Of a stretch of 64,000 nt of DNA, positions 26,398 through 34,800 are shown one piece after another (position 1 is the first letter of the stretch; each line of letters opens with the position of its first letter). The stretch is taken from assembly GCA_964017195.1 (NCBI GenBank), contig OZ024898.1:9871130-9935129 (forward strand), in the 5' to 3' direction. Under the pieces are notes generated by a model. That model made no database searches. It had not been told where the DNA came from and saw nothing but the letters and a program-made list of their open reading frames with translations. Source of the stretch: Siderastrea radians. Its lineage: Eukaryota; Cnidaria; Anthozoa; Scleractinia; Rhizangiidae. The position numbers were made by a program, and so were the translations under genes.

Positions 26398-26702
26398 TCA
26401 TCCCATAACGTCGATATGGTGGGGACCGTGTGGGGATGCGCCTTTTGAATGATTCGATACCATCGCCACGCCTCTGGGTGGGCTTTTAACCATACGACAA
26501 AAACCACCCATCGATACAGGTTACGGTCGACGTGGGTTTCTTCAAAGATCTGGAGAGGATGCGTGTCCTCGGGACAGGGGGGAATAGGGATCTTGGACCC
26601 GGGTTGGTGATCATATAACACTTGGCACAGGGTTTGATGGCATTGCCATTGCGCCAGGGACCAGAGAGACTCCCACGCATAACACATCCACACAGACTCC
26701 AT
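26337..26702 (-). CDS. Trp/His-rich protein of unknown function
   Basis: ATG 26702 gives 121 residues with unusually many Trp, His and Cys (VWMCYAWESLWSLAQWQCHQ; WVVFVVWLKAHPEAWRWYRI). The rest is acidic/aromatic with a C-terminal basic end that overlaps the integrase start by 61 nt. No family is recognised. The overlap and position at the head of the integrase/minor-capsid run suggest it is a real gene. Confidence 0.5.
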   Translation of the reverse strand: MESVWMCYAWESLWSLAQWQCHQTLCQVLYDHQPGSKIPIPPCPEDTHPLQIFEETHVDRNLYRWVVFVVWLKAHPEAWRWYRIIQKAHPHTVPTISTLWDECQKVWPLERKPNAGVRPQG

Positions 26703-26748
26703 GGTCACATTGATAACATCATTTTATTCCTACTCCTTTTTAAACCAT

Positions 26749-27636
26749 TTAAAAGAGACCTAGACGACCACAAGTGACGGTCTCGAGATCTTTCTGCCAG
26801 TTGTCCACACTGTCACTGTACTTGGGGGGTGGCGGCGCTGGGGCGACCATCATTTCTTGACGGTTCTTGAGCTCTTGAATTTCTCGCAACAATTGTTTCT
26901 CATAATCTGTCAGGGGGCGATCCTCTTTCCTTGGAGCTCGAGGGGGCGGGCCAGGGATGTCATAACCCCTCTTGGGATATCCTTGCGCATCACGGGTAGA
27001 CAAAGGAGATTCAGCTTGTTGGTCGGCTTTCTTGGGCGGGTTGTCATGAAACCAACTCCAGTACTTGGGGCCCATGGGTTGATCGGCCCATCGGAAGAAG
27101 CCACACTGTTTCTTGGAACAATTCAGAAACAAGCGATCGGGGTTCTGGGTCGAATGGCTCTGTTGCAGCGTGGCGGGTTCACGGCAAAAACACTGCAAAC
27201 AAGTCCACATGTCCAACACTTCTACATGAGGTTGACTATACACGGCTTTCATATACTCCAGGGCTTGATCTTGTCCACAAAACAGCAAACACGGTTGCAT
27301 GGGACATTTCACATACTTCCATCCCTTTTGAGATTCTCGGGCCTCCAAACGCACGTCATGGCAAGGGCATACCATATAGTCCACCTTTTCATTGTTGCCT
27401 TTGACTTGATGATGACCCACCTCATTGTCAAACACTGTCATCAGAGTGAATTGTGGTGTAGATTGCTCCGCCATGTCATTCAATTCTTTCATCATATCTT
27501 CCACCGCCGCTCGGGTATCTTCCACCACCTCGCGTACCCCCGGATCACAGTCTACGGGCGTCATCGTTTGAATAGTCTTCTTCTTCTTCTTCCCCTCTGG
27601 GGGATGGGTTGTCTTTCTCTTCCGATCGACTGACAT
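26749..27636 (-). CDS. GRF-type zinc-finger protein with PPKY motif
   Basis: I choose ATG 27636 because the TATA box (TATAAAAAGG, about 27671-27682) lies downstream of the more distal ATG 27702. The 295-residue product has a Lys-rich start (KGKKKKK-like), then two Cys clusters: CPCHDVR ... KCPMQPCLLFC (about 90-120) and CLQCFC ... LNCSKKQCGFFRW (about 146-182). The second is a clear GRF zinc finger as in topoisomerase III and NEIL3, which binds single-stranded DNA. A Pro-rich tail with PPPPKYSD (a PPxY motif) and a coiled segment follows. Likely a DNA-replication accessory or virion protein. Confidence 0.65.
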   Translation of the reverse strand: MSVDRKRKTTHPPEGKKKKKTIQTMTPVDCDPGVREVVEDTRAAVEDMMKELNDMAEQSTPQFTLMTVFDNEVGHHQVKGNNEKVDYMVCPCHDVRLEARESQKGWKYVKCPMQPCLLFCGQDQALEYMKAVYSQPHVEVLDMWTCLQCFCREPATLQQSHSTQNPDRLFLNCSKKQCGFFRWADQPMGPKYWSWFHDNPPKKADQQAESPLSTRDAQGYPKRGYDIPGPPPRAPRKEDRPLTDYEKQLLREIQELKNRQEMMVAPAPPPPKYSDSVDNWQKDLETVTCGRLGLF

Positions 27637-27850
27637 CGTGCTCAAAGGTTTTTCATCCCCTACCACCGAGGCCTTTTTATACCTAGGACCCTTGGTTGTC
27701 ATTGGTCAGCTTTTCATAACCCTATAAGGACGTCTCATCTTCCCATTGGTCAGCTTGTTATGACCTTATAAGGTCCTCTTGTCTTCCCATTGGTCAACTG
27801 TCTCTATTTAAGGAGCTCCCTTGCTCCCTGAATCGTCATTCTCCAAAACC
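27637..27850. promoter_or_regulatory. Divergent promoter with CCAAT, CArG and TATA boxes
   Basis: Three ATTGG (reverse CCAAT) boxes are spaced about 43 bp apart (27701, 27745, 27788) as part of a repeated block CCCATTGGTCA(G/A)CT. CCTTATAAGG at 27764-27773 is a perfect CArG/SRF site, with a near copy at 27720-27729. TATTTAAG at 27805-27812 serves the SLOG gene and TATAAAAAGG near 27676 serves the GRF gene. Confidence 0.7.
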
Positions 27851-28543
27851 ATGCCCCCAGACATCATGATCGGAGAACAAGATCTCGGTGCCTTGGAACT
27901 GCAAGTGGGTCATGGTCATGTGGTCTACACCGGGGGAGCCAAAGGTACGGATGCCCTCGTCGAAGAACAGGCCAAACACTTTGGGATGCAACTCGAAGTC
28001 CTGGTCCCCCCGAACCATCCTCGAGCCACTTTCATCACCCCTTCTACGGTGGAAGTCCTGATGTTGGCCAACCCTCATCTTCACCAGGCGGCAGAGAAAC
28101 TAGGCAAAAAAATGCCCAGTCATTTTTACACCCTGCAATTGCTGCAACGCAATTATCAATTGGCCAAGAAAGCCCATACCATCTATGCCTTTGGCATCTT
28201 GGAACCGGATCATAAACGCGTGAAAGGAGGCACTGGTTGGACTGTGCAATTGGCTATGGATCAAGGCAAACCCGTCTACCTGTTTGACATCCCCAGTCAA
28301 TCATGGTACCGCTCGGACCATTACTACCAAGTCAATGAGAATGCCGCCACCCTGGTCACTGGCAGTCAATTTGTTCCTTGGGGACCTAAAAAGCCCACCC
28401 TTCATCAAAGCAGTGCTATTGTGGGATCCCGGGATGTGGACGAGAAAACCCGAGCCGAAATTCAAGCCTTGTTCAACCGCACCTTCTGTCTCCCCGAGAA
28501 CATTGATCAATTACGTATGGAACTGGAAGACTTTCATTTGTAA
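27851..28543 (+). CDS. SLOG-like (DprA/LOG family Rossmann) protein
   Basis: ATG 27851 gives 230 residues. The core reads HVVYTGGAKGTDALVEEQA (residues 23-41) and later IYAFG (111-115), GGTGWTVQLA (126-135) and KPVYLFD (140-146). These are the nucleotide-binding loops of the SLOG superfamily, which also contains DprA, LOG and sensor proteins of nucleotide-signalling and defence systems. The fold is established; the ligand is unknown. It has its own promoter on the plus strand, away from the structural genes. A C-terminal part (SSAIVGSRDVDEKTRAEIQA) looks like a second short domain. The element also encodes a two-membrane-segment protein with SLATT-like layout. Confidence 0.7.
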   Translation: MPPDIMIGEQDLGALELQVGHGHVVYTGGAKGTDALVEEQAKHFGMQLEVLVPPNHPRATFITPSTVEVLMLANPHLHQAAEKLGKKMPSHFYTLQLLQRNYQLAKKAHTIYAFGILEPDHKRVKGGTGWTVQLAMDQGKPVYLFDIPSQSWYRSDHYYQVNENAATLVTGSQFVPWGPKKPTLHQSSAIVGSRDVDEKTRAEIQALFNRTFCLPENIDQLRMELEDFHL

Positions 28544-28829
28544 TTTCTTAGTTTTTACTTTTGGAATTGTACATAGCCTTTTTAATTTCTTAGTTTTTAT
28601 TTTTTTCAAAATTGTAGATAGCTTTTCCAATTGTACATAGGAACGCCCCACCCGCGTGGCAAAGAAGACCAACCACCCTTTGTAAAAAAAAACATCCTTT
28701 TTAATTAAAATTTTAAAAAACTGACAACACTGGTTTTGCACGTTCATCATAAATAATGTCTCTTGACTCACATGCCTCTTGACTCACAATAAAAAAAACT
28801 CAACAGGAATAAAAAATGTTCAAGTCCCT
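28544..28829. other. AT-rich 3' region with a duplicated segment
   Basis: Downstream of the SLOG gene there are two copies of a 55-60 bp segment (TTAATTTCTTAGTTTTTA ... GTACATAG-type ends) at about 28541-28640. AATAAA at about 28788 lies in plus orientation, and its reverse, TTTATT, for the minus gene lies near 28597. No ORF is supported. Confidence 0.5.
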
Positions 28830-29357
28830 TCAAACAAACAAAACACGTCGTACACGACTGGCTCGTTCCCGTCTGTCCCGTTCCTCCGCTTTCTTTACTT
28901 CACGATAAAAATGACTAATGGTCAACCAAGCATTTCCGCAGTACAGTTCCGGCAGATGCGCCGCCATATAAAAATTAAGTTCCTCAAACATCTTCATACT
29001 AATCGGCCAATATCGTTCCTCCCTGGTTGCCACTATACGGCGCTCAATAAAAGGGATAATACGCTGCGCCAGTGCTCTCTTTAATTTCTGGTAGGTGACT
29101 GGGTGAAGAGGAAGCCCATTCTCCGGCTCCGCAAAACATAATAAAAATAAACGAAGGAAGGCCTCCACGCGTTGTCGATTCAGGGGGCGCCATGACTCCT
29201 CGCGTCTCTCATACATGCGCCTAATTTGGCGCTGGAGGGGCGTCTCCTCTGGTCGCACTCTCCTCCTCAGCGTCTCCTCACCTCCCACATTCATTTCACT
29301 GCCCAGGGACCCCAATACTCTTCTTGTTTCGGCCATTTTTGCTCCACCAACTGACAT
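28830..29357 (-). CDS. Unknown 175-residue protein
   Basis: ATG 29357 (or 29336, MAETRR) lies 57 nt after TATATAAG at 29412-29419. The protein is Arg/Glu-rich and helical, with RQIRRMYERREESWRPLNRQ, a hydrophobic segment VEAFLRLFLLCFAEPENG and a middle containing QRIIPFIERRIVATREERYW. A basic C-terminus (RDRRERASRVRRVLFV) follows. No motif or family is recognised. It has its own promoter in the region that mirrors the polymerase promoter. Confidence 0.5.
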   Translation of the reverse strand: MSVGGAKMAETRRVLGSLGSEMNVGGEETLRRRVRPEETPLQRQIRRMYERREESWRPLNRQRVEAFLRLFLLCFAEPENGLPLHPVTYQKLKRALAQRIIPFIERRIVATREERYWPISMKMFEELNFYMAAHLPELYCGNAWLTISHFYREVKKAEERDRRERASRVRRVLFV

Positions 29358-29775
29358 AAGTCAACCAAGCATGAACTCAAAGCTAGGAGTGACGCCCTGG
29401 GGCCTCCCTTGACTTATATACCCCGATCCGCGCAATGCCTCATGGTCTATCTAAGGAGGGGGGAGGGGGGTCCCCCCACCCCTTCCCACCCCTCCCAGGG
29501 GCACCACTGGGGTCTCCTCGTCATCCAGGATTTCGTGGCAGATCAAATCATCGTCCTCGTAATCCTCATACAGGATTTGTGGCACCCTGTGCCCTGGTTG
29601 GTTCATCACCCCTCCCACGTGACCTTTGGGTCTCTATAAAAAATCGCCTCCACTCCCCGTTTTCACTCCCAAGCCAGCAAGCAGTCAAGCAAGCAGGTAA
29701 CCAAGCAAGCAAGCAAGCAAACGGGATAGTGGTAAGTCATTTTTTTTATTCCTCATCTCTTTTCAATCTAAGTCG
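29358..29775. promoter_or_regulatory. Inverted copy of the polymerase promoter region
   Basis: The G/C block (about 29448-29510) is the reverse complement of 14130-14200, and CCTCCCACGTGACC ... TCTCTATAAAAAATCG (about 29610-29650) is the reverse complement of the polymerase E-box/TATA block (about 14062-14100). The TATA box therefore points rightward (plus), but the next gene on that side (29776-30825) is on the minus strand. A CAGGTAACC splice-donor-like site lies near 29695, followed by a run of (GCAA)n. Confidence 0.7.
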
Positions 29776-30825
29776 TTATCGTTGACTTTTTCTGGAGAGT
29801 TCAAGGGTGACAATGGTTCGCCCTTGTTTGAACGGAGCCGGTTGTCCATTGGCTGTTTGAATGTCTATCTCAATGCTGTCAAAGATGGTCTTGCCCAGAG
29901 GAAAATACATCCGTTGCTTGGTATCAAATTGATGCTCGGTATTGCCGGCATCCAAGGTACGTAACAAGCCTTTTTCTTGATTTCCCACAATGCTCGGTGC
30001 CACCAGATCCGTGTAAATCATCAAGGGTTGTTGTCCTTGTTGCGGTTTGACCGTGGGCGTACTGGGAAAGGGTTGCCGACTCAGATTCGGACCCAAGAAC
30101 AACTCATAATCAAAGTCGGGGTGGGTAAAGCTGACGGAGACGTGCCCCCACGGGGGATATTTGGCGATAGTACCAGTGGTGGGTGACCATTTATGCCGAT
30201 CGTTGTAATCCACGATATGTTTCACCAGATAATTCTTTTCTTGGACCACGCGTTCCGTGGACGTTCCATCTTTCACCAATCCCATCAACCCGGCGAATTT
30301 CCATTCCATTTCAAATTCCATATTGGCCGGTATGAGGACATACAACGAATCTAATTCGGGGGCGATGCCCGTATTGGTGATTTTCACATAGGGTTGAGCC
30401 AGGTTCAAAGCAGCTAGTTGTTTGCGTTTGGCTTGATCGTCCACGTCCATTTTAGCTATATCCATCATGACTTCCATGTGTTGTTTTTCCATTTCGTACC
30501 CAATGGCAATCCAGGCTTCTTTCAAATTGTGGTAATACCCAGGCGGTAAATACATTTGTTTGGTGACTTTCAGGGGCGCCGTGCCATCCGCCCGTTTTGG
30601 CATGTATTTGATATCTGTTTTCATCCAATGGTTTTCACTATCCTCTTGCGTCCAATTCTGTTTGGTTTGATCTTCCAAGGATTGATTAAACCCCGGGTGG
30701 GACATATGTACCAACGCCACTTCCCAATCATCTTCCACCAAATAATACGAACGAGGCAATCGTGCCGTAAATTTTTGACCCGTGCCTTGTGCTTGATCAC
30801 TCAGGAGCGTGATGTAAACACTCAT
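29776..30825 (-). CDS. Minor capsid paralogue 3 (divergent)
   Basis: The 349-residue protein has a YITLLSDQAQGTGQKFTARLP start and DWEVALVHMSHPG, matching the first strands of the other minor capsids. Its C-terminal half (LMIYTDLVAPSIVGNQEKGL ... GRTIVTLELS) aligns with LHVYCDVGTSSMVGGRITDL ... HTLLTLHF of paralogue 2. The middle is longer and charged. It could be a second vertex or spike-anchor protein. TATAAAATGG at about 30856-30863, at the edge of the right inverted repeat, is its TATA box. Confidence 0.65.
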   Translation of the reverse strand: MSVYITLLSDQAQGTGQKFTARLPRSYYLVEDDWEVALVHMSHPGFNQSLEDQTKQNWTQEDSENHWMKTDIKYMPKRADGTAPLKVTKQMYLPPGYYHNLKEAWIAIGYEMEKQHMEVMMDIAKMDVDDQAKRKQLAALNLAQPYVKITNTGIAPELDSLYVLIPANMEFEMEWKFAGLMGLVKDGTSTERVVQEKNYLVKHIVDYNDRHKWSPTTGTIAKYPPWGHVSVSFTHPDFDYELFLGPNLSRQPFPSTPTVKPQQGQQPLMIYTDLVAPSIVGNQEKGLLRTLDAGNTEHQFDTKQRMYFPLGKTIFDSIEIDIQTANGQPAPFKQGRTIVTLELSRKSQR

Positions 30826-30874
30826 CGTGACTACTCCTTCACTTAGGGTTTACCCCATTTTATACCTACCCCTC

Positions 30875-31138
30875 TTCCAAAAATTGGACTTTGGACTTTG
30901 AGCCCGCGTTTTCTCCGCGGTTTTCACCCACCTTGAGCCCACGATCGATTTTTCACACTCGTCAGCGGTTTCCCATCCTAAAACACGTGACTTCCGGTTC
31001 CCATGAGCCCGCGATCCTTTTTTCCACTGGTCAGCGGTTTCCCCCACCGGAAATGACATGACGTCATCCTCTGGTCACGTGATCGCTCTCGACCTATCAG
31101 AAGCCAGCATTTTCTCCAGATGGGCCCACTTTACTACT
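30875..31138 (-). repeat. Right terminal inverted repeat of inner Polinton
   Basis: This is the reverse complement of 9342-9596, with a few substitutions and one extra GGGTGAAAA. It ends CTTTACTACT at 31138, directly followed by the target duplication. Confidence 0.95.
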
Positions 31139-31144
31139 TAGGTG
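31139..31144. repeat. Right target site duplication TAGGTG
   Basis: This second copy of the 6-bp duplication lies at the boundary between the inner element and the interrupted outer gene. Confidence 0.95.
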
Positions 31145-31494
31145 AAAACCAAATAAATAGTAATATGAGATTAAGATCTTATAATATGGGTTATCAAAAA
31201 GGATCTCCTGATCTAATCATACAGAATTTACATATGAGGTATTCAGGTTTCGCGATTGAATTTAAATCTCCATCTGGAAATGGAAAGTTATCAGATGAAC
31301 AACAAATAATGTTACAAGAATATGGAAATAACAATTTCAAAGTGTTGGTTAGTAATGATTATGATGAGATTATAAAAGAAATTATCCATTATTTTGATGG
31401 AGTTAGGATAAAATGCAATCATTGTTCCAGAAAATTCAAGTCAACAGAAACATTAAAGAATCATTCGAATTACATACATATAAAGAGAAAATAA
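31139..31494 (+). pseudogene. BRO-N / VRR-NUC / zinc-finger protein, 3' half
   Basis: The frame continues from the 5' half across the duplication. It encodes a VRR-NUC-type nuclease domain: GSPDLIIQN (metal-binding Asp), FAIEFKSPSG (catalytic E-x-K) and LSDEQQIMLQEYG. A C2H2-like finger follows (CNHCSRKFKSTETLKNHSNYIH). VRR-NUC enzymes cut branched or flap DNA. BRO-N plus VRR-NUC plus zinc finger in one protein is unusual. It is now separated from its promoter and BRO-N half by 21.8 kb, so it is inactive unless internally started. Confidence 0.85.
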
Positions 31495-31510
31495 TATATA
31501 TAGATTATAT

Positions 31511-31756
31511 ATGGAGAATCAGACTGTTAAGAGAGGTCGAGGTAGACCTAAAGTATTCACCGATGAGGAAAGAAAAAACCACAAAACAACGTACATGCTA
31601 AATAAAGAGTGGTATTGTGATATATGTAAGACGGGACGTAACTACACGCTAGCTGGAAAATCCTGTCATTTGAAAACAAAAAAGCACATTAAAAATGTCC
31701 ATGAAATCAATATTAAAGAGGTAAGGAATGAAATAACACGGATACTAAATCCATGA
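31511..31756 (+). CDS. AT-hook plus zinc-finger protein
   Basis: ATG 31511 follows ATAGATTATAT. The 81-residue product starts with an AT-hook (KRGRGRPKV) and has a Cys2-His2-like cluster (WYCDICKTGRNYTLAGKSCH ... KKHIKNVH). Probably a small DNA-binding regulator. It is located between the interrupted nuclease gene and the polymerase gene; a hairpin follows it. Confidence 0.65.
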   Translation: MENQTVKRGRGRPKVFTDEERKNHKTTYMLNKEWYCDICKTGRNYTLAGKSCHLKTKKHIKNVHEINIKEVRNEITRILNP

Positions 31757-31770
31757 TAATCTTTTTTCAT

Positions 31771-31810
31771 ATAGTTCAAGGGATCCTATGTTTTGGATCA
31801 TTTGAACTAT
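31771..31810. terminator. Hairpin between the AT-hook gene and polymerase
   Basis: ATAGTTCAAGGGATCC and GGATCATTTGAACTAT are 16-base arms (two mismatched positions) around an 8-base loop. The place, 15 bp after a stop codon and before the next promoter, suggests a 3'-end or transcription-stop structure like the palindromes used by some giant viruses; this is inference. Confidence 0.45.
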
Positions 31811-31874
31811 TGACAATATTTAAACGGACTAATTGAAAACACTTAAAAGAATATCTATAGTATATATATATAGA

Positions 31875-34800
31875 ATGGAAAAATATAATCATATAAATAT
31901 GAACAAGAAAGATCTGAAGAAACTCAGTAAAAGTCAATTAATCAATCTGCTTCTGAAGCAATCTGTGATGAAGCCTAAAATTATTGTGGTAGATGGTACC
32001 AAACCAGTTCCAGCACCAAGGACTTATAAACCAAGACCACCAGTACCAACACCTCGCAAGAGTGTCAAACAGATGGCTAAAGAATATGAAGAAAACATCA
32101 TTCTTCCACCAATAGAGTTTATGGATGATTACAAACCAGTTCCAGCACCAAGAACTAAACAACATGCAGTTAAAAAACCGGTTCCAACACCAAGAACCAA
32201 AATAGAACAAACAGACAAAGCTTTAAAAGGTTACACTAAGTCTTATGAAATTAGCATCAAAAACAATAAAGACCCCTTAGCACAAATGCAAAACACGAGA
32301 AACGCTATAGAACATCGTGTAATAACTTTGTTGAATGAAATGAAAGGCTTGAAATACGTTGAAACATTGAAAGTCACATTTAGCAAAATGTCTGATGGTG
32401 AAACAGTGATTAAAAATGCATATTTCAACAGTACACCTCAAACAATAATCAACCAAATAGAAATCAAAGAAGCATTACAAATGTTTAAACAAAATATCTT
32501 GAACCTGATCTCCCAGTGGATATCAGAAGGTTCAGGATGGACCATCCAATCTGTTGATAGCCATTACCTCAACATTGTCAAATACAAACCCATGAAAGGA
32601 TCCTCATATATCCAACTACCTTACGAACTGCAAAACAGCGCTAAAGGCTTAATAAACATGAAAAATGAGGATAATGAATGTTTCAGATGGTGTCATATCA
32701 GACATATAAATCCGCAAGAGAAATATCCTCAAAGGATTAAAAAAGTCGATAAACCATATATTGAGAAGTTAGATTACTCAGGTGTTGAATTTCCAGTCAG
32801 TGTCAAACATTACAACAAAATTGAGAAGCAAAACAGTATCAATATAAGCGTATTCGGATATGAAGACAAACAACCGTACCCCATCTATGTTTCCAAAGAA
32901 AAGTATGAAGATCATATGGAACTACTTCTGATAACGGAAAATGAAAACAAGCATTATGTTCTGATAAAGGATTTCAACAAATTCATGTATAACCAAACAA
33001 AACACAAAGAGAGGAAACACTTTTGTATGTACTGTCTTCAATGTTTCAGTTCAGAAGGAGTATTAAACAATCACAAAGAAAACTGTATTCAAGTGAACGG
33101 CCAGCAAGCAATAAAAATGCCTGATAAAGACAATAACATACTGAAATTCAACAACTTTCATAAACAGCAACCTGTGCCATTTGTTATTTATGCTGATTTT
33201 GAGGCCATAACAGAGAAGATTCAAGGATGTCAACAGAATAATGAGTCATCATATACTGAAGCTTACCAAAGACATACAGACTGTGGATATGGTTATAAAG
33301 TGGTTTGTTGTTATGATGACAAATATACAAAACCAATACAACTATATAGAGGTGAAAAGGCTGTGTACAAATTCATGGAAAATATGTTAGAAGAAGTAAA
33401 ATACTGTAAAAAAGTCATGAAAAAACATTTCGATAAACCATTGAGAATGACAAAAGAGGATGAAGATGAATTCAAAAAAGCAACAACATGTCACATCTGT
33501 GATAAAAAATATACTGAAAAAGACATTCGAGTCAGAGATCATTGCCATATTACTGGTAAATACAGAGGCTCAGCACATCAAGACTGTAATCTGAAACTCA
33601 GAATAAATCCAAAAGAAATAAAAATTCCTGTTATATTCCATAATTTGAGAGGTTATGACAGTCATTTTATAATGCAAGAGATTGGAGCTATTGTTAAGAA
33701 ACATGCATACAAAAATAAGAAAGGAGAGGAGAAACAAATGGACATAAATGCAATTCCAAACAATATGGAAAAATATATGGCTTTCATGCTTGGTAACCAT
33801 CTGACATTCATTGACAGTTTCCAATTCATGAGCTTAAGTTTGGATAAATTAGTCAGCAACTTACCAGCAGAAGCTTTAAAGTATACAAACAAAAAATTCA
33901 AGGGCAAAAAATTCGAGCTTATGACGCGAAAAGGTGTTTATCCTTATGATTACATGGACAGTTTTGAGAAATTCAATAAAACAGAATTACCAACTAAAGA
34001 AGAATTTTACAGCATATTGAATAATGAGCACATAACAGATGAGGATTATAACCATGCTCAAAATGTGTGGAATACATTTCAATTACAAACGATGGGTGAA
34101 TACCATAATCTATATCTTAATTCTGATATACTTCTATTAGCTGACGTGTTTGAAAACTTCCGTAAGACCTGTCTTCAGTATTACAAACTTGACCCCTGTC
34201 ACTACTTCACATCTCCTGGTTTGTCGTGGGATGCTATGTTGAAGATGACTAATATTCAACTAGAACTAATGACAGACATAGATATGTTTCAATTCATTGA
34301 AAAAGGTATGCGCGGTGGTATATCTTATATTGCCAATCGATATGGGAAAGCAAACAACAAGTACATGAGAGAATACGACGAGAAGGCTCCCTCAAAGTAT
34401 ATCATGTACCTTGATGCTAATAATTTATACGGTTGGGCTATGAGTCAATATCTCCCTACTGGTGGTTTTAGATGGATGACAGAAAAGCAGATTAATAAAA
34501 TCAATTTAGCTCAGTATAATGAAGACAGCAATAAAGGGTTAATACTAGAAGTTGATCTAGAATACCCCAAAGAGTTGCATGACCTTCATAACGACTACCC
34601 TCTAGGATCGGAAAAGGTTAAAGTGGCTGAAAGCATGTTGTCTGAATATTGTAAGAAGATACAAAACAAGTTCAAAATATCGACGGGACTAGTTCACAAA
34701 CTAATTCCTACTTTATGTGACAAAGAAAAATATGTTCTACACTATAGAAATCTACAGTTGTATCTTGATCTTGGATTGAAAATAAAGAAAGTGCATAGAG

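Larger units (their letters stand above)
9342..31138. mobile_element. Inner Polinton/Maverick (adintovirus-like), complete, 21.8 kb
   Basis: The element is bounded by inverted repeats starting AGTAGTAAAGTGGGCC and by 6-bp duplications (TAGGTG). It encodes polymerase B, integrase with chromodomain, packaging ATPase, cysteine protease, major capsid protein, three minor-capsid paralogues and many small virion-type proteins: both a transposon and a virus gene set. Base composition is clearly richer in G+C than the outer element it entered, and its proteins are only distantly similar, so the two are separate lineages. The inverted repeats differ by a handful of substitutions and one 9-nt indel, so insertion is not brand-new. 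Confidence 0.95.

Noticed and set aside
30850..31120. ORFs inside the right terminal repeat, including the first codons before the VRR-NUC part
   Set aside because: They are made of repeat sequence; the apparent ATG at 31120 lies in the inner element and is not the nuclease gene's own start.
9342..31138. Contaminating free virus or bacterial contig
   Set aside because: Inverted ends, TAGGTG duplication and continuity of the interrupted outer gene show integration in place.
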